Source of the DNA: Flagellimonas oceani
GTDB taxonomy: Bacteria > Bacteroidota > Bacteroidia > Flavobacteriales > Flavobacteriaceae
DNA: 64,000 nt
Assembly (NCBI RefSeq): GCF_011068285.1
Contig: NZ_CP049616.1
Span: 1,282,501-1,346,500, forward strand
Reading direction: 5' to 3'
Notes under the pieces: generated by a model
Told to the model about the DNA's origin: nothing
Seen by the model: the letters and a program-made list of their open reading frames with translations, nothing else
The model's database searches: none
Program-made: the position numbers and the translations under genes
Shown here: positions 1-6,935 of the stretch, piece by piece
Position numbering within the stretch: position 1 is the first letter of the stretch
Layout of the letters: each line of letters begins with the position of its first letter

Positions 1-245
1 TCTTGGACGACTTCGGCCTTAAACCATTGGACAACATCAACAGGCATGCGCTTATGGAGATCATCGAGGACCGTCACGGCAAAAGGTCCACTATTATAGC
101 ATCACAACTACCAGTCGAAGTATGGCATGACATCATAGGTGAAAAAACACTGGCCGATGCCATCCTCGACCGTTTGGTGCACACGGCACACAGAATCGAC
201 ATAAAAGGAGAATCAATGAGAAGAAAATTGAAAAATAAAAACTAA
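1..245 (+). CDS. istB: IstB-like ATPase of an IS21-family element (C-terminal part)
   Basis: This is the last 80 or so residues of an IstB helper protein, the AAA+ ATPase that works with the IstA transposase. Visible are the DDFGL stretch (Walker B side), the [12 protein letters not shown] segment (sensor 1) and the [14 protein letters not shown] segment (sensor 2 side), all typical of IstB. The start and IstA lie left of the window. Its presence identifies the element that disrupts the neighbouring Cap15-like gene. Confidence 0.88.
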   Translation, partial: LDDFGLKPLDNINRHALMEIIEDRHGKRSTIIASQLPVEVWHDIIGEKTLADAILDRLVHTAHRIDIKGESMRRKLKNKN

Positions 246-336
246 GTTTAACCCAAGGATAGATCAAATCTAGGCAGTTCGTTTACCCTGGTCAGTTTCA
301 TCCGGCGAAGGTGGGTCAGTTTACCCGGCTTATCCA
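1..336 (+). mobile_element. IS21-family element, right end
   Basis: The window opens inside an IS21-type element: the C-terminal part of IstB, then about 90 bases of non-coding end. The end holds at least two copies of a motif of the form GGTCAGTTT..CCGGC (about 291-306 and 314-329), the multiple terminal repeats usual for IS21 elements. The last bases before recognisable host sequence are TTATCCA, ending in CA as expected. The exact end (about 336) is inferred from where the Cap15 reading frame stops making sense. The left end and target duplication are outside the window. Confidence 0.75.
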
Positions 337-694
337 AACTTTCATCAGTTTTGATTTTCAAGATGATGTTGAAAAAGTCTTGTTTAATATCAATTTCAGT
401 TGAGATTGGTTTAGAGTTATCTTTGTCAAAATTTGATATAATTTTTCCTTTCCATTTTCCTGACAAATCTGGTGTTTGCACTAACCAAGGATAAAATACT
501 TTCCATTTCCAAGCCCAAAAAATAAATATCATCCAAAGAATTATATTTATAGATATTGTAGTGGAAATATGTGTCAGTGCTTTTTGAAAATCAATACTAT
601 CCAAGTTTTGGGTGATAAGAAAAATTATGGCGTAAACGAAGAAAGCTAATCCAATTATCGCAAATGCATATATTCTTATGTTGTGTTTTACCAT
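248..694 (-). CDS. cap15: Cap15-like CBASS effector, truncated by IS21 insertion
   Basis: Two hydrophobic helices (about residues 8-28 and 45-65) are followed by the start of a beta-rich domain with the LSGKWKGKI motif (about 77-85). This matches Cap15, a CBASS effector with two membrane helices and a small beta-barrel that binds a cyclic nucleotide and then disrupts the inner membrane. Only about 119 residues are native. From about residue 120 the frame runs into the IS21 end (GKLTHLRRMKLTRV...), so the last barrel strands, some 60-80 residues, are gone. Its start lies one base after the CD-NTase stop, so the two form one operon. The family call is from the overall pattern, not an alignment. 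The product is probably inactive. Confidence 0.68.
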   Translation of the reverse strand: MVKHNIRIYAFAIIGLAFFVYAIIFLITQNLDSIDFQKALTHISTTISINIILWMIFIFWAWKWKVFYPWLVQTPDLSGKWKGKIISNFDKDNSKPISTEIDIKQDFFNIILKIKTDESLDKPGKLTHLRRMKLTRVNELPRFDLSLG

Positions 695-695
695 A

Positions 696-1592
696 TTAAA
701 ACTCTAAATAATTCCAAAGTTGAACCATATATTCATTAATATCCTTTCTTGACCATTTTCTACTTGGTCGAATCAGATAAAGCAATTCCGAAACTTCTCC
801 CCATTCATTACAACTATCATCTTCTTTTGTGTTCTCGTATAGATAGATAATTGATTGCTTTAATCTTTCAGTCCAAGTATCATAATTATTCATTATTCTA
901 TTTGGTACATTCCAAACTAAACATTCTAATAAAAATGAGGTGATATTGTCACTTACCTTTTCTCCATCTTCGAGCATATTATATCGAAGTTTTCTATGCA
1001 AACGTGTTAACCTTTTGAATCTTCGATAAGTGTTACTGTTTTTGACGATTCCGTTTTCAATATGTTGCTTTGGGTAGTTAATAACGGCTTTTGAAGAGTC
1101 TGACCAAAACTTAGCACCAAGCACATAACTTCCATCTTTAGAATATCTGCGGTAATTCCAAGTAGGAACAACATCCGTCTCGATTCTACTCGTATTACCA
1201 ATTATAGTTATGCACTTATCTTTTCGAATTACATCGCTTCGTCCAAATTTTGCTACAAGTGCATTTTCCACATCATTTTTAAACTCAGAGTAAGTATACC
1301 CAGTAGGTGGTAAAGAATCAATTCCAACATCTTTTTCTTCAGTTTCCGCTGGCAAATTGAAATAAAATCCACCTGTATATCTAACATTTATGTCAATGTC
1401 GCTATTTAGTCTAACATTTGTGTTATTTGCATAAGAACCTTGACCAAAAGTTTCTGTAAATTTGGATTTAAGGGTTTCATCCGAACTTATTGCTTCTCTA
1501 ACCATTCTTTCAGACCGCTCAAGTTTACTTTGTTCAGTATCACTTGGTGGTTTAGTCCAATTTGTTAAAGTTTGTTCATTGTATTTTGCCAT
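696..1592 (-). CDS. CD-NTase (cGAS/DncV-like nucleotidyltransferase) of a CBASS operon
   Basis: This is a nucleotidyltransferase of the OAS/cGAS-like class. The active site shows GS at residues 52-53, the metal ligands D65 and D67 in SDID, and a third acidic residue in the RIETDVVPTW segment (D140). In CBASS such enzymes make cyclic oligonucleotides on phage infection, which switch on the partner effector, here the Cap15-like protein just downstream. No ancillary Cap2/Cap3 or HORMA genes are adjacent, so this would be a minimal two-gene (type I) system. The clade and nucleotide product cannot be read from sequence by eye. The enzyme looks intact although its effector is broken. Confidence 0.85.
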   Translation of the reverse strand: MAKYNEQTLTNWTKPPSDTEQSKLERSERMVREAISSDETLKSKFTETFGQGSYANNTNVRLNSDIDINVRYTGGFYFNLPAETEEKDVGIDSLPPTGYTYSEFKNDVENALVAKFGRSDVIRKDKCITIIGNTSRIETDVVPTWNYRRYSKDGSYVLGAKFWSDSSKAVINYPKQHIENGIVKNSNTYRRFKRLTRLHRKLRYNMLEDGEKVSDNITSFLLECLVWNVPNRIMNNYDTWTERLKQSIIYLYENTKEDDSCNEWGEVSELLYLIRPSRKWSRKDINEYMVQLWNYLEF

Positions 1593-1726
1593 TTAATATT
1601 TCTTTCAAATGCTAAATAAAGGTCACGGAGATGTGTATTTCCAAGCCGCTTAACTGCCCATTTTTTTGGTGTACGCATTTTAAATTAGCACTTTAACTCG
1701 AATTACGTGTGGCTAACTTGTTATGC

Positions 1727-2503
1727 CTAATCTAGTTTTATGGTTTCTAATTTAAATTTTTCACTTATTTTCAAATCTAAATCTACAATCAGATTGGTCA
1801 TAGCTCCGTTAATATCTGATAAATTCTCATAACTAAAAACAAGTATATTTCCAGGGTTATAAGTCACGTATTCATTAGAAAAATCCTTTGCAAATTCTTT
1901 TGATATTATTCCTCGATTGTGGACAATCAGGTTTCTTTGTTTGATAAACTGTTCAAAATTTTTTTCCGCAATTTCATTTTCAAACAGTTGGATTCCCAGT
2001 CTGTCCGAAAAGAATTTTTTTATGTCATTTATACTTCCATAAAAGAGTTTTTCTATATTCTTTTCTGTAATATCATCAATTAAATCCTCCATATTGTTAA
2101 AAGAAAAAATATAATCCAATGCTACTTTTTCTTTTGATTTAAGTATCTGAGGTTTGGCTTGTATTACTTCTACAAGAATATCTTTAAAATAGCTTAAGAC
2201 GTTGTCTGTAATTCTGGTATAGGCCATTTGTCCAAAATATTTTTCATATGATTTTGCTGAAAATATCATATCACTTTTTTCGGATTCAAGAAATTCAATA
2301 AGAGTATCATCTCCGTTATTCTCATAAAGAACTTTTAAGAATCCTTTTTTGTCATTTAAATCCTCTTTGCTTGATTCTGAGAATAGAATATAAATTAATA
2401 GAAACTCTAAATTGATAGTTTCAATTGAGAATATTCGGAAAGCTTTGGTGCCTTCTTTTAAGATTTTAACTCCAAATTTGTTTATGTAAAATTTATCGGA
2501 CAT
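1727..2503 (-). CDS. HEPN-domain protein, candidate RNase or toxin
   Basis: I do not recognise a named family. The protein is 258 residues, largely helical and acidic, with an R-x4-H motif (R190 to H195, RNLIVH) followed by NRG. That is the catalytic signature of HEPN ribonucleases, and the FIKQRNLIVHNRG context resembles the RiboL-PSP-HEPN or MAE_28990-like groups. It starts six bases after the stop of the nuclease-like gene upstream, so the two are very probably co-transcribed. HEPN proteins paired with a second nuclease-like gene and next to CBASS suggest anti-phage defence by RNA cleavage. This role is inferred. Confidence 0.6.
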   Translation of the reverse strand: MSDKFYINKFGVKILKEGTKAFRIFSIETINLEFLLIYILFSESSKEDLNDKKGFLKVLYENNGDDTLIEFLESEKSDMIFSAKSYEKYFGQMAYTRITDNVLSYFKDILVEVIQAKPQILKSKEKVALDYIFSFNNMEDLIDDITEKNIEKLFYGSINDIKKFFSDRLGIQLFENEIAEKNFEQFIKQRNLIVHNRGIISKEFAKDFSNEYVTYNPGNILVFSYENLSDINGAMTNLIVDLDLKISEKFKLETIKLD

Positions 2504-2509
2504 TTGGTT

Positions 2510-3742
2510 TTAAAGTTCAGGTAAATGATATAATTGTACTGCTAATGTTACATATGTTCTAGGGTCACTTTCTATATGAAATCTATAATTTGTCCAACCT
2601 TCATTTATCACATCTAATACTCTAACAAAATTAGGATGACCTTTGGCGCTTTCTTCCGTTGCTTTTCTAACTCCAGAAATTATCTGGTTAGGAACAAACA
2701 TCATTATCGCCGCTTTAGAGTCTCTCCAAGTAAGATAACCTAATATTTGGTCAATTGTTTCTAGAAATCCTTTTGGCCCTTTCCAAATTTTACATTCGCC
2801 AATAAAAAGATTAGTGCTTTCGTGTTTTATAGAAATGTCTGTTTTCCCTTTTTTGTTGTATGCTTCACCAGCAACAACACCTTCTATATTTGGTGCTAAA
2901 ACGAAAATCAGTTGGTCTCTTAATGTTTCTTCACCCTTCCCTTTGTATAATTCGGGATGATGTTCCCAGTTATTCCCGCAGTCCTGTAATAACCCTAGAA
3001 TATGCATATAATCTTCATCTGTAATAAATCTTTGGTTCGTTACAGTATTGGAAGCACCAACTGGTTTTGGTGAAATTTTCTTTTTTTTTACTATTCTGGG
3101 CGATTCGAATGCGGTAGGAACTTCTTTTTTCCTTATTGGATATTTGAATTTAGACTTATAATCATTTGTGTGGTTAATCTTTTGAATTCTTTTCTTGATT
3201 TCACCATCAATGAATTTGGGTAATTCTTTATGGTAATATTCATATTCACCTCTGACAACATTTAGTTTTCCTGCAATTGCATTTTTTGTCCTATCAAAAT
3301 CCGAATCAACTTTTTCGGGTTGGTTATAGATATCAATAAAGCTAACATCTAGCGTATCATTTCTTATTGCTAGTTTTCCATAAATTCCACTGGTTGAATA
3401 TCCATTGGTTGGAGAAAACCTCAAAAGTCCTACATTCCCATAGATAGGAATATGATATACAACAAGTTTTCTTTTGAATTTTTCGCTCGGATTAGATACA
3501 TCAAATGTCGATGGGAAATCTCTGCCATAAATTTCTGTTTCTCCAATTTTCATTTCAATCTCTTCCCATATTAAAGTCGGAAATTCGTCAAGGGTATATT
3601 TGGATTTAAGATATTTTGAAAATTCTTCTATTGGAACACTGTCAAAATATTCATCTGGTTGTGAATCAATTTCGGCAATTATTTTTCTTACTTGTGCGGT
3701 AATTAAATTTCTAAATGGTTCTGAAAAAATTTTATAATTCAT
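2510..3742 (-). CDS. PD-(D/E)XK-type nuclease-like protein, unknown N-terminal domain
   Basis: The 410-residue protein has three parts. Residues 1-190 or so form an unrecognised alpha/beta domain. A basic linker follows at about 195-230 with a run of lysines. The C-terminal domain, about 240-400, carries a restriction-endonuclease-like core: E271 or nearby, D302 in GKTD, and E316-C-K318 in GECKIW, followed by a Q in the next helix (DQILGY). This D...ExK arrangement with a trailing Q is typical of PD-(D/E)XK nucleases. It is the first gene of a two-gene unit with the HEPN protein. Substrate and trigger are unknown, and defence is inferred from domains and neighbourhood. Confidence 0.55.
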   Translation of the reverse strand: MNYKIFSEPFRNLITAQVRKIIAEIDSQPDEYFDSVPIEEFSKYLKSKYTLDEFPTLIWEEIEMKIGETEIYGRDFPSTFDVSNPSEKFKRKLVVYHIPIYGNVGLLRFSPTNGYSTSGIYGKLAIRNDTLDVSFIDIYNQPEKVDSDFDRTKNAIAGKLNVVRGEYEYYHKELPKFIDGEIKKRIQKINHTNDYKSKFKYPIRKKEVPTAFESPRIVKKKKISPKPVGASNTVTNQRFITDEDYMHILGLLQDCGNNWEHHPELYKGKGEETLRDQLIFVLAPNIEGVVAGEAYNKKGKTDISIKHESTNLFIGECKIWKGPKGFLETIDQILGYLTWRDSKAAIMMFVPNQIISGVRKATEESAKGHPNFVRVLDVINEGWTNYRFHIESDPRTYVTLAVQLYHLPEL

Positions 3743-4205
3743 TTTAATACAGGTTATTTAAACTGACTCACAACTTAATTTCAACCCAAAATTTGAATGC
3801 ATTTAACCGTAGTTGGACGTTCTAAACGCAAGTTTGATGTGTTAATTTATATGGTTGTAGATTTGATATATTTTTGGGGGGAGCCTAAAAATAACAATTC
3901 TTGTAAAGAAGAAAAGGATTTCTAAATTAAATGTGAGATACCTCTTATTAAAGAAAAAGTATGATATGACTGAAGTTTCATACGTTTTTTCTTAGGTATG
4001 AATTATCTATTGTTTTTTTAAGATATTTTATGTCTTTCAAAAGTATTAAAGGTACCCATGTTAAAAAACCCCATCAAAAGACTGATTTTTGGTGTACCCC
4101 CCGTCTTTCTCACAGCTTTTGATTCTCATATAGGGCAAACGAAAACCTTATTATAAATGATAAAGATTATAGGGTCGTTAGATTTGTCGGGAAAATATCG
4201 GGCAT
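3743..4205. other. Gene-free AT-rich flank between the defence genes and the tRNA remnant
   Basis: About 460 bases without a convincing gene on either strand. It must contain the promoter for the leftward nuclease-HEPN unit, but no clear TAnnTTTG element at a good distance stands out. No repeat or RNA gene is recognised. Sequence near 4051-4103 holds an imperfect inverted arrangement around GGTAC, too weak to interpret. Confidence 0.4.
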
Positions 4206-4243
4206 AAAAAAAGCCATTCGACTGATATTCAATTGAATGGCTT
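4206..4243 (-). terminator. Rho-independent terminator behind the tRNA-Met site
   Basis: Read on the minus strand, a perfect 9-bp stem (AAGCCATTC with GAATGGCTT, 15-base loop) runs straight into seven T residues. It lies about ten bases beyond the tRNA 3' end, so it is probably the original terminator of the tRNA-Met gene, left on the chromosome side after integration. Confidence 0.75.
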
Positions 4244-4252
4244 CTAATTTAG

Positions 4253-4295
4253 TAGCGAGAGGGGGACTTGAACCCCCGGCCTCCGGGTTATGAAT
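4253..4295 (-). other. Attachment site: displaced 3' half of tRNA-Met(CAT)
   Basis: The minus strand reads as the 3' half of a tRNA: anticodon loop TTCATAA with anticodon CAT, the CCCGG half-stem, a variable loop, a T arm with a 5-bp GGGGG/CCCCC stem around TTCAAGT, and the acceptor strand ending TCTCGCTA. The expected 5' partner (about CCGGG before the loop) is absent. The sequence there is CAGGA and no D arm or 5' acceptor strand follows. This is what remains when an element integrates in the anticodon loop of a tRNA gene and rebuilds the intact gene at its other end. The integrase starts 173 bases away. The matching intact tRNA should lie right of the window. Confidence 0.8.
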
Positions 4296-4411
4296 CCTGA
4301 GTCTTTTGAATCCATTTGGGCTTATTTGATTTGATAATCAATTGTTTATAAGATATTTAAGGATGTTCAATTTTTATTCAAAGCCATAAAAATTCATATT
4401 AAAACATGATT

Positions 4412-4448
4412 TGTTGTACATATGTTGTACATAGATTTCGTATCTTTA
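4412..4448 (+). promoter_or_regulatory. Tandem 11-bp repeat and promoter of the integrase gene
   Basis: TGTTGTACATA occurs twice with no gap (4412-4422, 4423-4433), each copy containing the palindrome TGTACA. A -7-like TATCTTTA follows at 4441-4448, and the integrase ATG is at 4468. The repeats fit either a repressor operator or arm-type integrase sites. This cannot be decided from sequence. Confidence 0.5.
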
Positions 4449-4467
4449 TAAGGCAAAAAATAACACT

Positions 4468-5679
4468 ATGGCGACTGTAAAGATAGTATTACGCAAGAAT
4501 TATCAGAAGAAGGACGGGACTTTCCCAATTGCCCTACGAATAACAAAAGATAGAAAGTCCAAGTTCCTTTTTACAGGTGAGTACATTCTTGAAAAGGATT
4601 GGGACCAAACAAAGGGGTTGGCTAAAAAAAGTCATCCTAATTCTTCACGCCTTAATAACATGCTTTTGAAAAAGATTACTGAAGCGCATGACATGGCTTT
4701 GGAAATTGAATCAAGCGAAAAAAAGCAATCTGTAGCTACAATCACTAAAAAGATTGTGGGAGAGGATAAATATGATTTTTTCAAAGTAAGTGAGGTTTTT
4801 TTGGCGAATCTCCTAAAAAGAAAAAAGTTCAATCAACAATACAATCAAGAAAAGAGGTTGGAGATTTTTAAAACTTATTTAGGGCGAAAAGAGCTTTCCT
4901 TTACCGATTTGGACGTCACCTTATTGAAAAGGTTCGAGGCATATCTTCTTTATGAACGAAAAGTCGCTCCAAGAACGGCGATAAACTATTTAATGCTTAT
5001 CCGCACCATTTATAATTTTGCCCGAAAGGAATATCATGTTGATGATAGGAACTACCCATTTGGAAAAGGTAAAATACAGATTAAGTTTCCTGAAAGCGAA
5101 AAAATCGGATTGAACAAGGAAGAGGTTCAATTACTTGAAACCGCAGACAATTTGACAAAAGCACAGCTTCATGCGGTGTACGTATGGCTAACGAGCTTTT
5201 ACTTTGCGGGTGTTCGGGTTGCTGATGTCATAAAACTAAAATGGTCCGACTTTAAAGATAATCGCTTATATTATCGTATGGGGAAGAACAGGAAACTTGT
5301 CTCATTGGTCGTTCCCGATAAGACCAAAGAAATTCTTAAGTATTTTGAGGCTCAAAAGAGGGGGAAGGATGATTTGGTTTTTCCTTTTTTAAAAGGCACC
5401 AATTTGAAAGATGACAAAAGAGTAGCAACTAGGGTTAAAACCGTAACCCGAAATTTAAACCGGCGATTGCAAATCGTTGGAGAAAAACTGGGTATTGAGA
5501 AAAAACTATCTATGCATATAGCCCGTCATAGCTTTGGAAACATTTCTGGCGATAAAATACCTATTCAAATGCTTCAAAAACTGTATCGTCATTCTTCGAT
5601 TACAACAACGGTTAACTATCAATCGAATTTCATGCACAAAGAAACCGATGATGCCTTAGAAAAGGTAGTAAACTTTTAA
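4468..5679 (+). CDS. Tyrosine recombinase (site-specific integrase)
   Basis: A full-length Bacteroidota-type phage/ICE integrase of 403 residues. The N-terminal arm-binding domain covers about 1-90, the SAM-like core-binding domain about 105-205, and the catalytic domain about 215-400. The catalytic set is complete: R250 (FAGVRVADV), K in the beta-hairpin (about 273-276), H350-xx-R353 (MHIARHSF), H375 (LYRHSS) and the nucleophile Y384 (TTVNYQ). The gene lies directly inside the tRNA-Met attachment remnant and reads into the island, as expected for a tRNA-targeting element. It should cut and join DNA in the tRNA anticodon-loop core. Confidence 0.93.
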   Translation: MATVKIVLRKNYQKKDGTFPIALRITKDRKSKFLFTGEYILEKDWDQTKGLAKKSHPNSSRLNNMLLKKITEAHDMALEIESSEKKQSVATITKKIVGEDKYDFFKVSEVFLANLLKRKKFNQQYNQEKRLEIFKTYLGRKELSFTDLDVTLLKRFEAYLLYERKVAPRTAINYLMLIRTIYNFARKEYHVDDRNYPFGKGKIQIKFPESEKIGLNKEEVQLLETADNLTKAQLHAVYVWLTSFYFAGVRVADVIKLKWSDFKDNRLYYRMGKNRKLVSLVVPDKTKEILKYFEAQKRGKDDLVFPFLKGTNLKDDKRVATRVKTVTRNLNRRLQIVGEKLGIEKKLSMHIARHSFGNISGDKIPIQMLQKLYRHSSITTTVNYQSNFMHKETDDALEKVVNF

Positions 5680-5716
5680 GAACATCCAGTAGTTCGGGTA
5701 TTTTGTCGAAAGATTT

Positions 5717-5766
5717 GAATACAATTGGATTATTAGGGTACCTTGTACTTTTCTATAATTGTATTC
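5717..5766. promoter_or_regulatory. 10-bp inverted repeat in front of the excisionase-like gene
   Basis: GAATACAATT (5717-5726) and AATTGTATTC (5757-5766) are perfect inverted copies 30 bases apart. The second copy ends one base before the ATG at 5768. The placement suggests an operator or a directionality-factor binding pair controlling the small downstream gene. Confidence 0.4.
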
Positions 5767-5767
5767 G

Positions 5768-6037
5768 ATGCAAGTAGTTTGCCTACAAGAAGAAGCTTTC
5801 TATGCCTTGTTTGACAAGGTAGTGGAATATTTAGAGCAAAAAAGAGCTGATAAGCCAGAAAAATGGATTGACGGCGAGGAAGCAATGTTTCATCTCAAAA
5901 TAAAATCCACCACCACTTTGCAAAAACTGCGGGACGAGGGTAAAATCAGGTTTTCCCAACCTCAAAAGAAAGTAATTCTGTACGATCGGGATTCTATTAA
6001 TGAATATATCGAGGCACACGTTCGTGAAACTTTTTAG
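5768..6037 (+). CDS. Excisionase-like helix-turn-helix protein
   Basis: An 89-residue protein with a winged-helix domain of the MerR/AlpA/excisionase kind: KWIDGEEAMFHLKIKSTTTL as the HTH, RDEGKIRFSQPQ as the wing, then a tyrosine-containing strand and the IDSINEYI-like last helix. Such proteins commonly sit behind integrases in Bacteroidota islands and act as directionality factors or transcription regulators. The start ATG at 5768 is preferred over the upstream TTG at 5759, which lies inside the inverted repeat. It ends two bases before the next gene, so the two are co-transcribed. Confidence 0.72.
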   Translation: MQVVCLQEEAFYALFDKVVEYLEQKRADKPEKWIDGEEAMFHLKIKSTTTLQKLRDEGKIRFSQPQKKVILYDRDSINEYIEAHVRETF

Positions 6038-6039
6038 CC

Positions 6040-6333
6040 ATGGAAGAAAATATAAAAATTGATGAGGAGTATAAAAAGGCATTCAATCTTGGATATGAAT
6101 TGGCGAAAGAGTTGAATCTAAAAACTCCGATGTTCAAAAGTGTCGTGCCGACCGACGATCACATGAATGCTGTGCAAGCAGGAATGATGCAATACAGTAA
6201 CGAACTAAATAAAAATCTACATAAAGGAAATGTCCAACATCAGGAATCAAATGTAAAACCACAAAATATTGCCAGTGTTCAATCAAACAAGAATAATAAG
6301 GATATGGGAAAAGGATTGGACTTTTCCAATTGA
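6040..6333 (+). CDS. Small hydrophilic protein of the integrase module, unknown function
   Basis: I do not recognise this 97-residue protein. The first half is helical (EYKKAFNLGYELAKELNL), and the second half is Gln/Asn/Lys-rich and probably disordered, ending in GKGLDFSN. It has no signal peptide or cysteine. It follows the excisionase-like gene by two bases, so a role in integration, excision or element maintenance is possible but inferred from position only. Confidence 0.5.
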   Translation: MEENIKIDEEYKKAFNLGYELAKELNLKTPMFKSVVPTDDHMNAVQAGMMQYSNELNKNLHKGNVQHQESNVKPQNIASVQSNKNNKDMGKGLDFSN

Positions 6334-6497
6334 GAAGACCATTGCTCAATACCCTTTATCCTGAATTGAAAAATGATGAATCCGTATGGTAGTTGGAATT
6401 GGTAAAAAGGTTATTTCTTAAGTTTTGACGCAAAAGCGTAGACTACCAATTCTTCAGTCTTTCCAGTTTTTGCATAGGCGTTGCATCGATTTTTTTA

Positions 6498-6512
6498 TAT
6501 TTTTGTACCGTG
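6498..6512 (+). promoter_or_regulatory. Promoter -7 element and possible leaderless start
   Basis: TATTTTTG at 6498-6505 matches the Bacteroidota -7 consensus TAnnTTTG. The expected transcription start falls at about 6510-6512, the GTG that begins the next reading frame. If this promoter is used, the transcript would have no leader. A -33-like TTTG at 6469-6472 is somewhat far away. Confidence 0.4.
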
Positions 6513-6818
6513 AAATTTTTAACAATCATATTGTCCTTTTACTTTTTGGCGCTCAATGTAGTGCCCTGTGGCGATTCGGGCAAAGCTAAAGATGACGCCC
6601 AGGTCGTTTCGGTAATGGACTATGATGGCAATCACGACCAAGATTGTGAGCTGTGTTCACCATTCTGCCAGTGCCATTGTTGCCACGTGCATACAATTGA
6701 TTTTGATATAGCCGAATTTCAACCGCTTCAATCCGTGATTTCTCAAGAAAACTTTGCCCATTTTGATAGCCTTGGCAAAGATTTTGCCCTTTCCCTTTAC
6801 CAACCCCCTCAAGTATAA
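6510..6818 (+). CDS. Small secreted Cys/His-rich protein (DUF6660-like)
   Basis: A 102-residue protein with an N-terminal signal segment (MKFLTIILSFYFLALNVVPC) and a dense Cys/His cluster at about residues 45-61 (CELCSPFCQCHCCHVHTID), followed by a C-terminal PPQV. It resembles the DUF6660 group often found just before CzcA/CusA efflux genes in Bacteroidota. The cluster suggests metal binding in the periplasm, perhaps as a metal scavenger or sensor for the RND system. The start codon is GTG, with no in-frame ATG before the signal segment. Confidence 0.62.
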   Translation: MKFLTIILSFYFLALNVVPCGDSGKAKDDAQVVSVMDYDGNHDQDCELCSPFCQCHCCHVHTIDFDIAEFQPLQSVISQENFAHFDSLGKDFALSLYQPPQV

Positions 6819-6831
6819 TTCAGTTTTTTTA

Positions 6832-6875
6832 AGGATAGCTCTATCCTATCGTGATGCTTTCAACGTAAGCATCAC
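6832..6875 (+). promoter_or_regulatory. Two adjacent hairpins in the leader before the RND gene
   Basis: AGGATAG/CTATCCT (6832-6838 and 6841-6847, 2-base loop) is followed at once by GTGATGCTT/AAGCATCAC (6851-6859 and 6867-6875, 7-base loop). The spacing between the small gene and the RND gene is only 117 bases. No T-run follows, so an mRNA-stability or attenuation role, or an operator, is more likely than a simple terminator. Confidence 0.4.
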
Positions 6876-6935
6876 ATTCTAAATGCATTGCATCTCATTG
6901 CATTGCGATGTTTAAACTGAATTAATACTTTTTCT

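Noticed and set aside
1593..1726. Integron attC-like core (GCTAACTTGTTATGCC) between HEPN and CD-NTase genes
   Set aside because: The spacing between TAAC and GTTA is two bases, not the usual five to seven, and I could not find the matching left half. No integron integrase is visible.
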